From Aerococcus agrisoli (GTDB lineage Bacteria > Bacillota > Bacilli > Lactobacillales > Aerococcaceae): a stretch of 64,000 nt of DNA. The stretch spans positions 34,874 through 98,873 of the forward strand of contig NZ_RKMG01000004.1 in NCBI RefSeq assembly GCF_003797145.1, in the 5' to 3' direction. Below the pieces are notes generated by a model. That model searched no databases. It was not told where the DNA came from and saw only the letters and a program-made list of their open reading frames with translations. The translations under genes and the position numbers were made by a program. This document shows, piece by piece, positions 1 through 7,681 of the stretch; positions within the stretch are counted from its first letter, which is position 1; each line of letters begins with the position of its first letter.

Positions 1-1
1 A

Positions 2-328
2 ATTGCCAGTGCCATGGATACGTTAATCCAAGTAACGGATGCACATCAAATTCCAGTTATCCCAGTAGTAGATGCGATGGTTGCTGATGGTGGGTTAGCT
101 ACAGTTGGTATTAACCAATATCAATTTGGTATTGAAACAGCAAAAATTATTGCAGATGTCATTGAAGGTGCTGACACAGCAACTTACCCAATTATCTACA
201 ATGAAGCAACCGATACATTCGTGAACACAGAAAAAGCTGCTGAATTAGGTATCGAAATTCCGCAAGAAATTTTAGATGCTGCAATCGATGTGAATAGTGA
301 TGAATACGCTGAATTAGTTGGCGCATAA
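2..328 (+). CDS. ABC transporter substrate-binding protein, C-terminal part (5' truncated by window edge)
   Basis: The reading frame is open from base 2 and continues in from outside the window, so only the last 108 codons are seen. The visible part begins IASAMDTLIQV and contains the IPVVDAMVADGGLATVGIN region typical of the COG2984 (TrpX-like) periplasmic-binding family. In Gram-positives this family is a membrane-anchored lipoprotein, but the signal peptide lies outside. The next two genes encode the matching permease and ATPase, so this is the binding component of one importer. The family is uncharacterised or assigned to tryptophan/tyrosine uptake in lactic acid bacteria from regulon studies. 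The ligand cannot be read from this fragment. Confidence 0.85.
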   Translation: MASAMDTLIQVTDAHQIPVIPVVDAMVADGGLATVGINQYQFGIETAKIIADVIEGADTATYPIIYNEATDTFVNTEKAAELGIEIPQEILDAAIDVNSDEYAELVGA

Positions 329-342
329 GGAGGGAAGATTTT

Positions 343-1233
343 ATGGAAATGATTATTAGTGCGATTTCGCAAGGGACAATCTGGGCTGTCATGGGCTTGG
401 GTATCTATATTACATTTAGAATTTTAAATGCACCTGATATGACGACAGAAGGATCTTTCGTTCTAGGTGCTGCTATGGGTGCGCAAATGTTATCCTTTGG
501 TATTGACCCTTTTACCAGTTTATTACTTGCTTTCTTAGCCGGAATGGCAGCAGGGGCAATTACAGGATTCTTAGTAACTCGCTTGAACATTAATCCATTA
601 TTGTCTGGGATTATTACCATGACAGGGATTTATTCAATCAACTTGAAAGTCATGGGTAAGGCAAATATGTCTTTATCAGGCTTGGATACCTTGAAAACAA
701 GCATTGCAGGATTAGGTCTACCGCGAAATGTTGATACAATCCTAATTGGTTTTATCGTTGTTGCTGTGATTACATTACTGTTAACTTACTTCTTTAAAAC
801 GGAGATGGGCCAAGCTTTAATCGCTACAGGTGATAACATTCAAATGGCCAAATCTTTAGGGATTCAAACTGGCGAAATGAAAATGTTAGGTTATATGTTA
901 GCAAATGGTTTAATTGCTATTTCTGGTTACATTGTCGCTACTGATAATGGTTATGCAGATATCCAAATGGGTGTAGGTACAGTGGTAATTGGTTTAGCTT
1001 CTATTATCATCGGTGAAGTATTATTTAGAAATGTGAAGTTAGGTGTACGTTTTATCACAATCTTAGCGGGTTCTATCATTTACCGTTTACTGTTAACAAT
1101 CGTTTTAATGTTAAACTTCGATGCTAACGATTTCCGTTTATTCTCAGCGGTGATTGTCGCAATCTGTTTATCTATTCCAACAATTCAAAATAAATTAGCT
1201 GATTACCGTGAATACAGAAAGGTGGCTAAATAA
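343..1233 (+). CDS. ABC transporter permease (COG4120, TrpY-like)
   Basis: A 296-residue, very hydrophobic protein with about eight predicted membrane segments. Its start sits 8 nt after an AAGGAGGG ribosome site that overlaps the stop of the binding-protein gene. The fold and length match the COG4120 permeases that partner COG2984 binding proteins, and the family is related to the LivH/LivM permease group. It forms the membrane channel of the importer with the ATPase encoded next, whose ATG overlaps this stop codon (TAATG at 1231-1235). Translational coupling of the three subunits is therefore likely. Substrate: probably an aromatic amino acid, by family inference only. Confidence 0.88.
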   Translation: MEMIISAISQGTIWAVMGLGIYITFRILNAPDMTTEGSFVLGAAMGAQMLSFGIDPFTSLLLAFLAGMAAGAITGFLVTRLNINPLLSGIITMTGIYSINLKVMGKANMSLSGLDTLKTSIAGLGLPRNVDTILIGFIVVAVITLLLTYFFKTEMGQALIATGDNIQMAKSLGIQTGEMKMLGYMLANGLIAISGYIVATDNGYADIQMGVGTVVIGLASIIIGEVLFRNVKLGVRFITILAGSIIYRLLLTIVLMLNFDANDFRLFSAVIVAICLSIPTIQNKLADYREYRKVAK

Positions 1234-2027
1234 TGACTTCATTATTAGAGATTTCGCAAGCAAGTAAGATTTTTAACAAACGCACACCGGATGCCTTTGC
1301 GGCCTTAGATGATTTATCTCTGACAGTTGAAAAAGGCGATTTTATCACGATTGTCGGTGGTAATGGGGCAGGTAAATCAACCCTATTAAATGCGATTGCA
1401 GGTACCTTTTTACTGGATTCAGGTAGCATTCAATTAAACGGTCAAGATATTACACGTACGGCTGAAGAAGATCGTGCAAAATTAGTATCACGTGTTTTCC
1501 AAGATCCTAGCATGGGGACTGCACCACGTATGACAGTTGAAGAAAACTTATCTTTAGCCATGAAACGTGGTCAAAAACGTGGATTTGGTTTAGCTTTAAA
1601 AGATGGCAATCGTCAATTGTTCCAAGAGGCTTTAAGCCAGTTGCATCTTGGTTTGGAAAATAGATTGGATGCTGAGATTGGTTTACTATCAGGGGGGCAA
1701 AGACAGGCAATTGCATTGTTGATGGCAACGATTGTGAAACCAGAAATTTTACTCCTAGATGAGCATACAGCTGCGCTTGATGCAAAGACTTCAAAACGCA
1801 TTCTAGAAATTTCATCAGAACAAGTAGATGAGCACAATTTAACGGCTTTAATGATTACCCATAACTTACAAGATGCACTAATTTATGGTAATCGCATGAT
1901 TTTATTACACCATGGTAAAATTATCCGTGATTTCTCAAAAGCGGAAAAAGATGCGCTAACAGCTGCTGATTTATACCAATTGATGGCTGATTTAGCTGAA
2001 TCAGATTATCAAGATACAGCAATCTAA
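1233..2027 (+). CDS. ABC transporter ATP-binding protein (COG1101, TrpZ-like)
   Basis: A 264-residue ATPase subunit. Walker A is GGNGAGKST at residues 42-50, the signature is LSGGQ at about 152-156, and Walker B LLLDE at about 173-177 is followed by HTAALD. The unusual HT after the catalytic glutamate is common in this COG1101 family. It overlaps the permease gene by one base. It energises the importer made with the two upstream genes. A strong hairpin terminator follows 15 nt after the stop, so the operon ends here. Confidence 0.9.
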   Translation: MTSLLEISQASKIFNKRTPDAFAALDDLSLTVEKGDFITIVGGNGAGKSTLLNAIAGTFLLDSGSIQLNGQDITRTAEEDRAKLVSRVFQDPSMGTAPRMTVEENLSLAMKRGQKRGFGLALKDGNRQLFQEALSQLHLGLENRLDAEIGLLSGGQRQAIALLMATIVKPEILLLDEHTAALDAKTSKRILEISSEQVDEHNLTALMITHNLQDALIYGNRMILLHHGKIIRDFSKAEKDALTAADLYQLMADLAESDYQDTAI

Positions 2028-2042
2028 TAACCGCCAAAGAAA

Positions 2043-2096
2043 AATCCCCTTCAGGTTCACTCATTATTGAATGACCTGAAGGGGATTATTTTTTTT
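2043..2096 (+). terminator. Intrinsic terminator, probably bidirectional
   Basis: A perfect 14-bp stem (2043-2056 with 2074-2087, core CCCCTTCAGG) is followed by a T-rich run to 2096. It lies between the convergent importer operon and nrdH. The A-rich left flank gives a weaker T-run on the minus strand. Confidence 0.9.
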
Positions 2097-2097
2097 A

Positions 2098-2319
2098 TTA
2101 TGCTAATTTAGCTAAACGATCTGGTTGGAAGCCATAGAAAGCTTCTTGATCTTCAGCTACGATAACTGGTACAGCTTGGAAGCCCATGTCTTTTACTTTT
2201 GCTAAAGCTTCAGCAGATTCAGTTACATCGATTGTTTGGAATTCAATTTCTTTTTCAGTTAAATATTTTTTAGTGAAGTTGCATTGCATGCAATTCGGTT
2301 TTGTATATACGGTTACCAT
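2098..2319 (-). CDS. nrdH: NrdH-type glutaredoxin-like protein
   Basis: A 73-residue thioredoxin-fold protein. The N-terminus MVTVYTKPNC is followed by the redox motif CMQC at residues 10-13, and further on by GFQAVPVI, the cis-proline region typical of NrdH. NrdH reduces class Ib ribonucleotide reductase (NrdEF), with electrons from thioredoxin reductase. I chose the ATG at 2319, because it is 6 nt from GGAGG; the in-frame ATG at 2325 directly abuts the ribosome site. The gene stands alone, without nrdI/nrdE/nrdF beside it. An NrdR-like box lies upstream. Confidence 0.9.
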   Translation of the reverse strand: MVTVYTKPNCMQCNFTKKYLTEKEIEFQTIDVTESAEALAKVKDMGFQAVPVIVAEDQEAFYGFQPDRLAKLA

Positions 2320-2366
2320 TTTCATCCTCCTAAATTACCAACATGTAGTAATATTTATGTTTGTTA

Positions 2367-2382
2367 CCACAATATATAGGGT
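2367..2382 (-). promoter_or_regulatory. Candidate NrdR box upstream of nrdH
   Basis: The 16-mer CCACAATATATAGGGT matches the recalled NrdR-box palindrome ACACWATATATWGTGT at 14 of 16 positions. It lies about 48 bp upstream of the nrdH start. NrdR boxes usually occur as pairs one or more helical turns apart; I could not find a convincing second copy. Confidence 0.55.
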
Positions 2383-2527
2383 ATTTTTCAAACAGTCAAG
2401 GAGTTGCCTCTAATTTGCCAAGAGAAATTTTGATGAACATCTGAGAACCCTTGTAGGCCAAATACTTTGCTAGGTGAAAAATATTTTGGTCTGATGTAAA
2501 AGTGCAAATTTAGTTTTTTGTACCTTT

Positions 2528-2610
2528 CATTTTTAAAAATGTACTTTTGCTATAATAAAAGTCATAATACGGGCAGAAAATTGTTAGGGTTCAGGGTAAA
2601 AAGGTATAAT
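2528..2610 (+). promoter_or_regulatory. Promoter region with perfect palindrome upstream of the OppA-like gene
   Basis: Two candidate promoters are visible. P1 has an extended -10 (TGC-TATAAT, hexamer at 2551-2556) with a poor -35 that is occupied by the perfect palindrome CATTTTTAAAAATG (2528-2541). P2 has TTGTTA (2581-2586), an 18-bp spacer and TATAAT (2605-2610). The palindrome could be an operator. The rest of the 330-bp gap between nrdH and this gene holds nothing else I can support. Confidence 0.5.
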
Positions 2611-2649
2611 GACATGAAACGTAAAAATTTTCAAGGAGGAAATCAAGTA

Positions 2650-4275
2650 ATGAAGAAATTTGGCTTGGGTTTGGGTATCAGTTTGGCATCGGCAGTGGTA
2701 TTAGCAGCCTGTGCAAGTGATCAGTCGGCAGAAGAAAAAATCATTAATGTTCAAAGTACAGATGAGATTCAATCAGTCGATACAGCATTTTCAGCTTCAA
2801 ATATCGCAACAATCACTGCGAATATGAATTTTTATAATGGTCTATATACTTATGACATGGACAATCAGTTAGTGGCAGCAGATGCGGAAGCATTGCCGGA
2901 AGTATCAGAAGATGGCAAGGTTTATACCATTAAAATAAAGGCAGATGCAAAATGGTCCAATGGTGATCCAGTAACCGCAAATGATTATGTCTATGCTTGG
3001 CGTCGCATGGTGGATCCGGAACTGGCAGCACCCTATGCCTACATGTTTGATGGCATTATTGAAAATGCAACGGCAATTTTAGCAGGGGAAAAAGCCCTGG
3101 AGGAGTTAGGTGTGCGCGCAATTGATGACCAAACATTGGAAGTCACGCTTGCAAATCCAACTTCTTATTTTGCAGATTTACTAACTGTGCCAGCATATTA
3201 TCCTCAGAACCAAGCAGTTGTTGAGGCTGCTGGTGATCAATATGGCGCTACAAGTGAAGATGCTGTATATAATGGACCATTTGAATTAACCAATTGGGAC
3301 GCAGCAAGTGGAAACACATGGACATTTACTAAGAATGAAGATTATTGGGATGCGGAAAATGTGGCAGTGGATACCGTAAACTTCCAATATTTACCAGAAA
3401 CAGCAACTGCTTTAAATTTATACGATTCTGATGAATTAGGTGTCATTGAATTAACAGGTAGTTTTGCTGTTCAAAATAAAGAAAATCCAGATTATCAAAC
3501 ATATCCAATTCCAAGAACGAATTACATTGAAATCAATCATGAAAGTGAAGGATTGGATAACGTAAATATCCGGAAAGCAATGTATCAAGCAATCGATCGT
3601 GAATCCTTTGTTGACAATATTTTACAAAATGGTTCGATCGCAACAAATGGTTTTGTGTCACGTGAAGTGGCATGGAATCCAGAAACAAAGGCAGACTTTA
3701 GAGATGATGCACAAATAGCTCTGGATTATGACTTAGAAGCCGCACAAGCTGCGTGGGAGACTGGTTTAGCAGAAGCTGGTCTAGATACCTTAAGTTTAAA
3801 TATGGTGGCGGCAGACGACGAGGAGAGCCAAATTTTCGCGGAATATGTACAATCTCAATTAACTGAAAATTTACCAGGATTAGAAGTCACAATTAATACC
3901 ATGCCTTCGTCTGCACGTTTTGCTGCCCTAAAAGAGGGGAATTATGATTTAGGTATAACCTTCTGGCAAGCAGACTTTGGTGATCCTATTAACTATTTAG
4001 AACGTTTTGATTCAGAAATTACACGTGGTAATTATCAATTTGAAGACATCGATACCTTAGTCGCATTAAGCCGGGAACAAGCAAATGATCCGCAAGCACG
4101 TTGGGCCACATTGATTGAAATTGAAAGATTAGGATTAGATGAATATGCTGTTCAAATTCCAGTTTACCAATCCTATCAAGCAATCTTGCAAAAACCTGAA
4201 ATAACAGATATTAATCGTCCAGGTCAGTCTTATGTCAACTATCGTTGGGCAAAAGTAAGCAATTCAGCAGAATAA
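2650..4275 (+). CDS. Peptide ABC transporter substrate-binding lipoprotein (OppA family)
   Basis: A 541-residue lipoprotein. The signal peptide MKKFGLGLGISLASAVVLAAC ends in a lipobox with the acylated cysteine at residue 21. The mature part has the SBP_bac_5 (OppA) pattern, including the NVNIRKAMYQAIDR region in the middle third. It should bind oligopeptides outside the membrane. I chose the ATG at 2650, which follows AAGGAGG and starts at the signal peptide; the frame is open 44 codons further upstream without a ribosome site. No oppBCDF genes adjoin, so it is an orphan receptor that must use permeases encoded elsewhere. A terminator follows at once. Confidence 0.9.
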   Translation: MKKFGLGLGISLASAVVLAACASDQSAEEKIINVQSTDEIQSVDTAFSASNIATITANMNFYNGLYTYDMDNQLVAADAEALPEVSEDGKVYTIKIKADAKWSNGDPVTANDYVYAWRRMVDPELAAPYAYMFDGIIENATAILAGEKALEELGVRAIDDQTLEVTLANPTSYFADLLTVPAYYPQNQAVVEAAGDQYGATSEDAVYNGPFELTNWDAASGNTWTFTKNEDYWDAENVAVDTVNFQYLPETATALNLYDSDELGVIELTGSFAVQNKENPDYQTYPIPRTNYIEINHESEGLDNVNIRKAMYQAIDRESFVDNILQNGSIATNGFVSREVAWNPETKADFRDDAQIALDYDLEAAQAAWETGLAEAGLDTLSLNMVAADDEESQIFAEYVQSQLTENLPGLEVTINTMPSSARFAALKEGNYDLGITFWQADFGDPINYLERFDSEITRGNYQFEDIDTLVALSREQANDPQARWATLIEIERLGLDEYAVQIPVYQSYQAILQKPEITDINRPGQSYVNYRWAKVSNSAE

Positions 4276-4280
4276 TGCCA

Positions 4281-4309
4281 AAAACCTCACAATTTATGTG
4301 AGGTTTTTC
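4281..4309 (+). terminator. Intrinsic terminator after the OppA-like gene
   Basis: A 10-bp perfect stem (AAAACCTCAC, 4281-4290, with 4298-4307) is followed by a T-run. It closes the monocistronic OppA-like gene. Confidence 0.85.
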
Positions 4310-4350
4310 TTAAGTTTTTTAAATTTGTTATCAAATCTCACAAAAAAACT

Positions 4351-4378
4351 TTGCATATTTGTATTTTTTGGATATAAT
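4351..4378 (+). promoter_or_regulatory. gdhA promoter
   Basis: TTGCAT (4351-4356), a 16-bp spacer and TATAAT (4373-4378) lie about 50 bp upstream of gdhA. The match to the vegetative consensus is good. Confidence 0.6.
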
Positions 4379-4430
4379 ATAACTGTTCTCATTATATTAT
4401 AATAATTAAGGACGGAAAGTAGGAATATAC

Positions 4431-5774
4431 ATGAACGCACAAGAATATATTAAGACTACTCAAGAAAAATGGCATACACAATATGCTGCTGAACCAGAAT
4501 TTCTTCAAGTATTGGACGAATTCGTGGAATCAGTTGCACCTGTATTCGAAGAACATCCAGAATTTGTAGAAAAGAACTTATTACAAATCTTGGCTATTCC
4601 AGAAAGAATTATTTCTTTCCGTGTGCCATGGACAGATGATGAAGGTAATTTCCGTGTAAATACTGGTTACCGTGTTCAATTCAGCTCTGCGCTTGGACCT
4701 TACAAAGGTGGTCTTCGTTTCCATCCTACAGTTAACCAAAGTATCCTTAAATTCTTAGGTTTTGAACAAATCTTCAAAAACTCACTTACTGGCCAACCAA
4801 TCGGTGGTGGTAAAGGTGGTTCTGACTTTGATCCAAAAGGTAAGTCAGATAATGAAATTATGCGATTTGCTCAAAGCTTCATGACTGAATTACAAAAATT
4901 CATTGGTCCTGATTTAGACGTTCCAGCTGGTGACATCGGTGTTGGTGGACGTGAAATTGGTTTCTTATTTGGCCAATACAAAAAAATTCGCGGTTTTGAA
5001 AACGGCGTTTTAACTGGTAAACCATTATCTTACGGTGGATCATTAGCTCGTACAGAAGCTACTGGTTACGGTGCTGTATACTTCATCAACGAAATGTTGA
5101 AAACAAAAGGTGAAGATATTGCTGGTAAACGTGCAATCATCTCTGGTGCAGGTAACGTTGCAATCTATGCAGCTGAAAAATTACAACAATTAGGTGCTAC
5201 TGCAATTTCTGTATCTGATTCAACTGGTTACATCATTGATGAAACTGGTATTGATGTTGCATTATTGAAAGATGTTAAAGAAGTTCGTCGTGAACGTTTA
5301 ACAGCTTATGCTGAAGCTAAAGAAACAGCAACTTACTATGAAGGTTCAGTTTGGGATCACGACATTCAAGCAGACTTAGCAATTCCAGCTGCGACTCAAA
5401 ATGAAGTGAAATTACCTCAAGCAGAACAATTAATCAAAAATGGTGTGAAATTCATTTCTGAAGGTGCAAACATGCCTTTAGATGCACCTGCTACTGAAAA
5501 ATTATTAGCTGCTGATGTTTACATCGGCCCTGCAAAAGCAGCAAATGCCGGTGGTGTAGCTGTATCTGCTCTAGAAATGGCGCAAAACAGCCAACGTCAA
5601 AGCTGGTCATTTGAAGAAGTTGACGGTATGTTACAAGATATTATGAAAGATATCTACAACAATGCTGAAACTGCTGCACGTGAATACGGTAAAGAAGGCA
5701 ACCTAATTGCTGGTGCTAACATTGCTGGTTTCAAAAAAGTTGCGGATGCAATGGTATCTCAAGGTTTAGTTTAA
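4431..5774 (+). CDS. gdhA: NADP-type glutamate dehydrogenase
   Basis: A 447-residue enzyme of the hexameric small-subunit class, of standard length for bacterial GDH. It interconverts 2-oxoglutarate plus ammonia and glutamate in the cytoplasm. Seen in sequence: the substrate loop YKGGLRFHP at residues 91-99, the catalytic lysine in GGGKGG (K128), and the Rossmann motif GAGNVA in the coenzyme domain. NADP specificity is inferred from similarity to the biosynthetic class, not shown. The gene has its own promoter and terminator and is monocistronic. Codon use is strongly biased to the preferred set, which suggests high expression. Confidence 0.95.
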   Translation: MNAQEYIKTTQEKWHTQYAAEPEFLQVLDEFVESVAPVFEEHPEFVEKNLLQILAIPERIISFRVPWTDDEGNFRVNTGYRVQFSSALGPYKGGLRFHPTVNQSILKFLGFEQIFKNSLTGQPIGGGKGGSDFDPKGKSDNEIMRFAQSFMTELQKFIGPDLDVPAGDIGVGGREIGFLFGQYKKIRGFENGVLTGKPLSYGGSLARTEATGYGAVYFINEMLKTKGEDIAGKRAIISGAGNVAIYAAEKLQQLGATAISVSDSTGYIIDETGIDVALLKDVKEVRRERLTAYAEAKETATYYEGSVWDHDIQADLAIPAATQNEVKLPQAEQLIKNGVKFISEGANMPLDAPATEKLLAADVYIGPAKAANAGGVAVSALEMAQNSQRQSWSFEEVDGMLQDIMKDIYNNAETAAREYGKEGNLIAGANIAGFKKVADAMVSQGLV

Positions 5775-5802
5775 TCTTAAGGCAATACAATCTTCTCAAT
5801 TC

Positions 5803-5833
5803 AACCTGGGGCAGTGATGCTCCAGGTTTTTTG
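5803..5833 (+). terminator. Intrinsic terminator after gdhA
   Basis: An 11-bp stem with one G-U pair (left arm begins AACCTGG at 5803, right arm ends at 5827) is followed by TTTTTT. Confidence 0.85.
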
Positions 5834-5911
5834 TTGTTCGATAAGAAGCACTTCTATTCATTTGGGCTTATACAATGAAAGTGCTAAAATAAATGAAAAG
5901 GGGTGTCTAAT

Positions 5912-6802
5912 ATGGTCTTGAAAACGATGAATATTGATTTACCATATGCGGCGCAATTGATTCCAGATCGAGCTAGTGATGCTTATAAAAATCAATTTGG
6001 CCATATACTTATTATTGCCGGTAATAGGGAAATGGGTGGCGCTGGACAAATGGCGGCCCTTGCAGCCGTGCATGCAGGTGCTGGTCTAACGACAATTGCT
6101 ACTGATCCAATAAATATTGCTGCCATACATAGTGTGTTACCTGAGGTAATGATTTGTGATTGGATGGATGAAGGTAAATTAATTCAAGCAATTATGAAAG
6201 CAAATATTATTCTAATTGGTCCCGGTATGGGTCTAGAAAATCCAGTTCAGTGGCACATATTAAAGCAAACTTTATCAGAAGTAGATCAACAAAAAACGGT
6301 TGTGATTGATGGAGATGCATTAACTTATCTCTCTCAAGAAATAATTGCAGATTCTCCATTTATTCAATTTATGAAAAATACGGTACATGATTTTGTATTA
6401 ACACCTCACCGAGGAGAGTGGGCTAGGTTAACCGTGAAGAAGATTAATCCGGATGATGATGTTGCTGTACAAAATTGGGGGAATCATTACGGTGTCTATC
6501 TTGTGCTAAAAGGTGCACCTACACGCATATTTCAACCAGGAAGTGATACCGTCAAGGTCAATATTCAAGGTAATCCAGGTATGTCAATAGGTGGCATGGG
6601 CGACACGCTAGCGGGTATGGTAGCAGGTTTGTTAGGGCAGATAAAAGAGATTGCTAAAGGTTTAGAATTAGCTGTTTTCTTACATACTTTTATCGCTGAT
6701 GACATATATGCAAATGAATATATTGTCATACCAAGTGATATATCAAAATTAATACCGGCAACTATGAAAAATTTACAAAGAAATCGAGGAAACAATCATT
6801 GA
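5912..6802 (+). CDS. nnrD: ADP/ATP-dependent (S)-NAD(P)H-hydrate dehydratase (YjeF C-terminal type)
   Basis: A 296-residue member of the ribokinase-like carbohydrate-kinase family. It repairs damaged NADH and NADPH by dehydrating the S-hydrate at the expense of ADP or ATP. Seen: GPGMG in the nucleotide region, and the late GGMGDTLAG motif with the catalytic aspartate (the usual family form is GGSGD). The N-terminal epimerase domain (YjeF_N) is missing, as is common in lactic acid bacteria. I chose the ATG at 5912, 8 nt after AAAAGGGG; the GTG at 5903 abuts that site. The stop overlaps the TTG start of the Nudix gene in TTGA, so the two are translationally coupled. Confidence 0.88.
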   Translation: MVLKTMNIDLPYAAQLIPDRASDAYKNQFGHILIIAGNREMGGAGQMAALAAVHAGAGLTTIATDPINIAAIHSVLPEVMICDWMDEGKLIQAIMKANIILIGPGMGLENPVQWHILKQTLSEVDQQKTVVIDGDALTYLSQEIIADSPFIQFMKNTVHDFVLTPHRGEWARLTVKKINPDDDVAVQNWGNHYGVYLVLKGAPTRIFQPGSDTVKVNIQGNPGMSIGGMGDTLAGMVAGLLGQIKEIAKGLELAVFLHTFIADDIYANEYIVIPSDISKLIPATMKNLQRNRGNNH

Positions 6803-7266
6803 GCGAAGAGAAACACTATGCAAACCCTTCAGCAGGAATCCTGTTGTTAACACGTGAAAACAACGAAGGCAAACAAATACTTTTGCAATATCGAGGAAAT
6901 ACTAAAATGTTACCGAATGTATGGGATTGTATCTCGGGACATGTTGAGCAAAACGAAAGTGTAAGACAAGCGATTGTGCGTGAAGCTATGGAAGAACTTG
7001 GTATCACAGTATTAGCAGATGATTTAGCCTTTGTTGGGGTGACGCATTTGCAATTGGATGCATCGACTACATACTACAATTTCTTTTTTACCACCGATGT
7101 GTTTAAGGGCACACCTGAAATTTTAGAACCACAAAAACATGATGATTTAGCCTGGTTTTATATTGACGAGTTGCCGAACATGGCGGATCAAATGGCAGAC
7201 AATCGTTTAGATGCCATTATGCACTTGGAATCAGGTGTATTTTATCGAGAAGTAAATTTTTCATAA
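6799..7266 (+). CDS. Nudix hydrolase
   Basis: A 155-residue protein with a complete Nudix box GX5EX7REUXEEXGU at about residues 47-69 (GHVEQNES...REAMEELGI). Such enzymes cleave nucleoside diphosphates linked to another group, using Mg2+ or Mn2+. The substrate is not readable, although the N-terminus (NPSAGILLLTR...) resembles isopentenyl-diphosphate-isomerase-like Nudix members. It starts with TTG, 8 nt after GAGGA, and overlaps the stop of the NAD(P)HX dehydratase gene. That coupling suggests a shared metabolite-repair or nucleotide-sanitation job, which is inference. A terminator follows. Confidence 0.88.
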   Translation: MSEEKHYANPSAGILLLTRENNEGKQILLQYRGNTKMLPNVWDCISGHVEQNESVRQAIVREAMEELGITVLADDLAFVGVTHLQLDASTTYYNFFFTTDVFKGTPEILEPQKHDDLAWFYIDELPNMADQMADNRLDAIMHLESGVFYREVNFS

Positions 7267-7308
7267 TGAAATATAGAAGAGACAGGGATTGAATTTATAT
7301 TAAATTGC

Positions 7309-7346
7309 CGCGAACAATTCGTTAAAAGAGTTGTTCGTGTTTTTTT
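7309..7346 (+). terminator. Intrinsic terminator after the Nudix gene
   Basis: A 9-bp stem with one G-U pair (7309-7317 with 7331-7339, core CGAACAA) is followed by a T-run. The 230 bp between here and the fruR promoter hold no coding signal that I can support. Confidence 0.8.
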
Positions 7347-7580
7347 GTTGTAAACAAAAACTGATTATTTATTTTCACATCCTTTGAATTTATGTTCAAA
7401 CTGCAACCTTTTACTCAGCTCAAAATGGTTTGCTTCACACTACTTGTTTTACGGTACTATTCTTCTACTGATTGAGGGATGAATGCTTTTTCTCCCATTC
7501 TCTTTTTCCTTTTTCTGCTGTATGGGCTTGCATCAATGATACATGTTTAGTAAAATTGCAAATGATTTGATTGAAATTGG

Positions 7581-7651
7581 TTGCTTTTGGTAGTTTTTGC
7601 GTGTATAATTTGAAATGCGAATCGGTAAGCGTTTGCATTTCAGTGTTACCG
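7581..7651 (+). promoter_or_regulatory. fruR promoter with cre site and interlocking inverted repeats
   Basis: The promoter is TTGCTT (7581-7586), a 17-bp spacer and TATAAT (7604-7609). A CcpA cre site, GGTAAGCGTTTGCA (7624-7637), matches TGWAARCGYTWNCW at 13 of 14 positions and lies just downstream of +1, the usual position for roadblock repression. Two inverted repeats interlock around it: TGAAATGC (7611-7618) with GCATTTCA (7635-7642), and CGGTAA (7623-7628) with TTACCG (7646-7651). One of these is a candidate FruR operator. Confidence 0.75.
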
Positions 7652-7681
7652 CTATATCTTATAGGTAAAGGAGGCTATCGC

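Noticed and set aside
2345..2360. Second NrdR box 22 bp from the first
   Set aside because: The spacing would suit, but the sequence matches the consensus at too few positions.
2518..2649. 44-codon N-terminal extension of the OppA-like protein
   Set aside because: It would remove the signal peptide from the N-terminus. The extension spans the promoter and has no ribosome site.
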